From contig NZ_SZYH01000001.1 of assembly GCF_005298175.1 (NCBI RefSeq), positions 1,488,001-1,552,000 of the forward strand: 64,000 bases of DNA, given 5' to 3'. Positions 62,994 to 64,000 of this stretch are shown here, in pieces; within the stretch, counting starts at the first letter, position 1, and each line of letters starts with the position of its first letter. Made by a program: the position numbers and the translations under genes. The notes beneath the pieces are model-generated. The model was not told where the DNA came from, made no database searches, and saw nothing but the letters and a program-made list of their open reading frames with translations. Source of the DNA: Marinobacter panjinensis. GTDB taxonomy: Bacteria > Pseudomonadota > Gammaproteobacteria > Pseudomonadales > Oleiphilaceae.

Positions 62994-63013
62994 CGTCCGC
63001 CAGCTCTCACCAC

Positions 63014-63442
63014 TCAGCGGCGGAACCGTGTTTCCAGCACCACCGCTGAGTTGGTTCGCTCTACGCCTTCCAGATTGCCGATCTCATCAAGTACCGTACT
63101 GAGTTCCTCCAGCGACTGCGCCTGAACAATAGCGATCAGGTCATACTCGCCGCTGACCGAATACAACTGGGACACCTGGCTGATCTGCTCAAGGGCGGTG
63201 TTGGTGCGGGCTGTCAGCTTTTGATAGACCTTGATCGACACGTGCGCCTCTACCTGGTTGGCAGAGAACTCGCCACCGAGCAGCACTGAATAGCCACGGA
63301 TGACACCGCCGGCTTCCAGCTTCGCTATACGGTTCTGCACCGTTGAGCGCGAGACATTCAGGGCCCGGGCCAGGTCAGAAATACTGGAACGGGCATTCTG
63401 GCGGAGCAGCAAAAGCAACTCCTGATCTTGCTTTCCAAGCAT
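63014..63442 (-). CDS. Lrp/AsnC-family transcriptional regulator
   Basis: 142 residues. HTH: LLLLRQNARSSISDLARALNVSRSTVQNRIAKLEAGGVIRGY, then the RAM/AsnC effector domain with VEAHVSIKVYQKLTARTNTALEQISQVSQLYSVSGEYDLIAIVQAQSLEELSTVLDEIG. It binds a ligand such as an amino acid and controls nearby amine or amino-acid genes. It lies divergent from astA, so it may regulate arginine catabolism; that is inferred from position. Confidence 0.92.
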   Translation of the reverse strand: MLGKQDQELLLLLRQNARSSISDLARALNVSRSTVQNRIAKLEAGGVIRGYSVLLGGEFSANQVEAHVSIKVYQKLTARTNTALEQISQVSQLYSVSGEYDLIAIVQAQSLEELSTVLDEIGNLEGVERTNSAVVLETRFRR

Positions 63443-63582
63443 ATTGCCAAACCTTTATGTCATTTTGTTTATATTATCTATCATTTTTGATATTTTGAAA
63501 CTACAAACTGACATCCCGCTTCATCATACTGTCGTCATCAATCTTCACCAGCAAAGCGCCAGTAACAGATGAGGATGCCACG

Positions 63583-64000
63583 ATGATTATTCGCCCGGTT
63601 GCCACCACGGATCTCCCGGCCTTGCAGCAAATAGCTGTGGAATCCGGCCCTGGCTTCACCTCACTGGTGGATGATCGTGATTTTCTGGCTCAAAAGGTCC
63701 ACCGTTCCATGGCAAGTTTCGGCCGCATGGTGAATTCCCCTGGCGACGAAAGTTACCTGTTTGTACTGGAAGATCCGGATACCGGCGAAATCATGGGGAC
63801 CACCGGCATCGAAGCCTCGGTAGGCACCCGACGCCCGCTTTACCACTATCACTGCAGCCAGGTGATGCACCACTCGCCTGAGCTGAACCTGCGTCGCAAG
63901 CTGGAAGTGCTGGACATGTGCAACCACTACACCGGCTGCAGTGAAATCTGCACACTTTTCCTGCGGCCGAAGTTCCGCCGCGCGCAAGCCGGCAAACTGC
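63583..64000 (+). CDS. astA: Arginine N-succinyltransferase AstA (5' part, cut by window edge)
   Basis: The first 139 residues are in the window. MIIRPVATTDLPALQQIAVESGPGFTSLVDDRDFLAQKVHRS and SYLFVLEDPDTGEIMGTTGIEASVGTRRPLYHYHCSQVMHHSPELN match the AstA N terminus, and LDMCNHYTGCSEICTLFLRP continues it. It transfers succinyl from succinyl-CoA to arginine, the first step of the AST pathway. The ribosome site GAGGA lies 9 bases before ATG. It begins divergent from the Lrp/AsnC-type gene. Confidence 0.95.
   Translation, partial: MIIRPVATTDLPALQQIAVESGPGFTSLVDDRDFLAQKVHRSMASFGRMVNSPGDESYLFVLEDPDTGEIMGTTGIEASVGTRRPLYHYHCSQVMHHSPELNLRRKLEVLDMCNHYTGCSEICTLFLRPKFRRAQAGKL

Overview
The window looks like a chromosomal segment of a marine gammaproteobacterium, most likely Marinobacter or a close relative. 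This rests on high GC with strong codon bias, an H+/Na+ antiporter operon (mrpABCDEFG), several fatty-acid activation and oxidation genes, the start of an arginine succinyltransferase (ast) locus, PhoX, and a haloalkane dehalogenase. The genus is an inference from gene content. No rRNA, tRNA, CRISPR array, insertion sequence, integrase or prophage gene was seen. The DNA is packed with genes; no gene-free stretch is longer than about 300 bases except 58461-58913, which holds only a possible 35-residue membrane protein.

Layout. 1-5 kb: an FAD-linked D-2-hydroxyacid dehydrogenase divergent from serA, a coiled-coil protein, a YiaD-like OmpA lipoprotein and two alpha/beta hydrolases. 6-12 kb: a minus-strand operon of sensor kinase, sigma-54 response regulator, EamA exporter and YhbQ-like GIY-YIG protein, facing a DUF4168 secreted protein and a lipoprotein of the DctP family. 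A paired TGTCACA/TGTGACA site and a sigma-54-like -24/-12 element lie between the two directions. 12-19 kb: RlmJ, an MFS carrier, a DUF4870-like protein, a chemoreceptor with a C-terminal sensor, PhoX with a Pho box, and an acidic lipoprotein. 19-26 kb: Rof-like protein, acyl-CoA dehydrogenase, GlxA-type regulator, FadH and a crotonase. 26-32 kb: the mrp operon behind a leader that can fold in two mutually exclusive ways. 32-40 kb: PpnP, acyl-CoA ligase, DadA, YciH, DUF4136 lipoprotein, YigZ, an OmpR-type two-component system and a FemAB-like acyltransferase. 40-48 kb: NAD salvage (pncA-pncB), dodecin, DUF3750, AzlCD, a sirtuin, Ohr and DUF1415. 48-64 kb: haloalkane dehalogenase, YbiT, PpiC, VanZ, a solute-binding protein, a creatinase-fold hydrolase, DUF2059, a lytic transglycosylase, LysR, acyl-CoA synthetase, GST, DUF5610, a LemA/TPM cluster, SOS-regulated yebG, an Lrp-type regulator and the 5' part of astA.

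How genes fit together. SerA makes D-2-hydroxyglutarate as a side product, and the divergent FAD enzyme belongs to the family that removes it. FadH, the crotonase, two acyl-CoA ligases and the acyl-CoA dehydrogenase make up a dispersed fatty-acid (perhaps also DMSP-derived acid) degradation set. PncA and PncB feed the NAD pool that the nearby sirtuin would consume.

Most worth a second look: (1) a structured repeat of about 93 bp present twice (21461-21554 and 44378-44470), with a conserved core and unrelated but perfectly self-complementary outer arms; one copy supplies the stop codon and last residues of a gene. (2) The switch-like leader of mrpA. (3) The sigma-54 two-component system with its own candidate enhancer and promoter next to a DctP-family lipoprotein that lacks membrane subunits.
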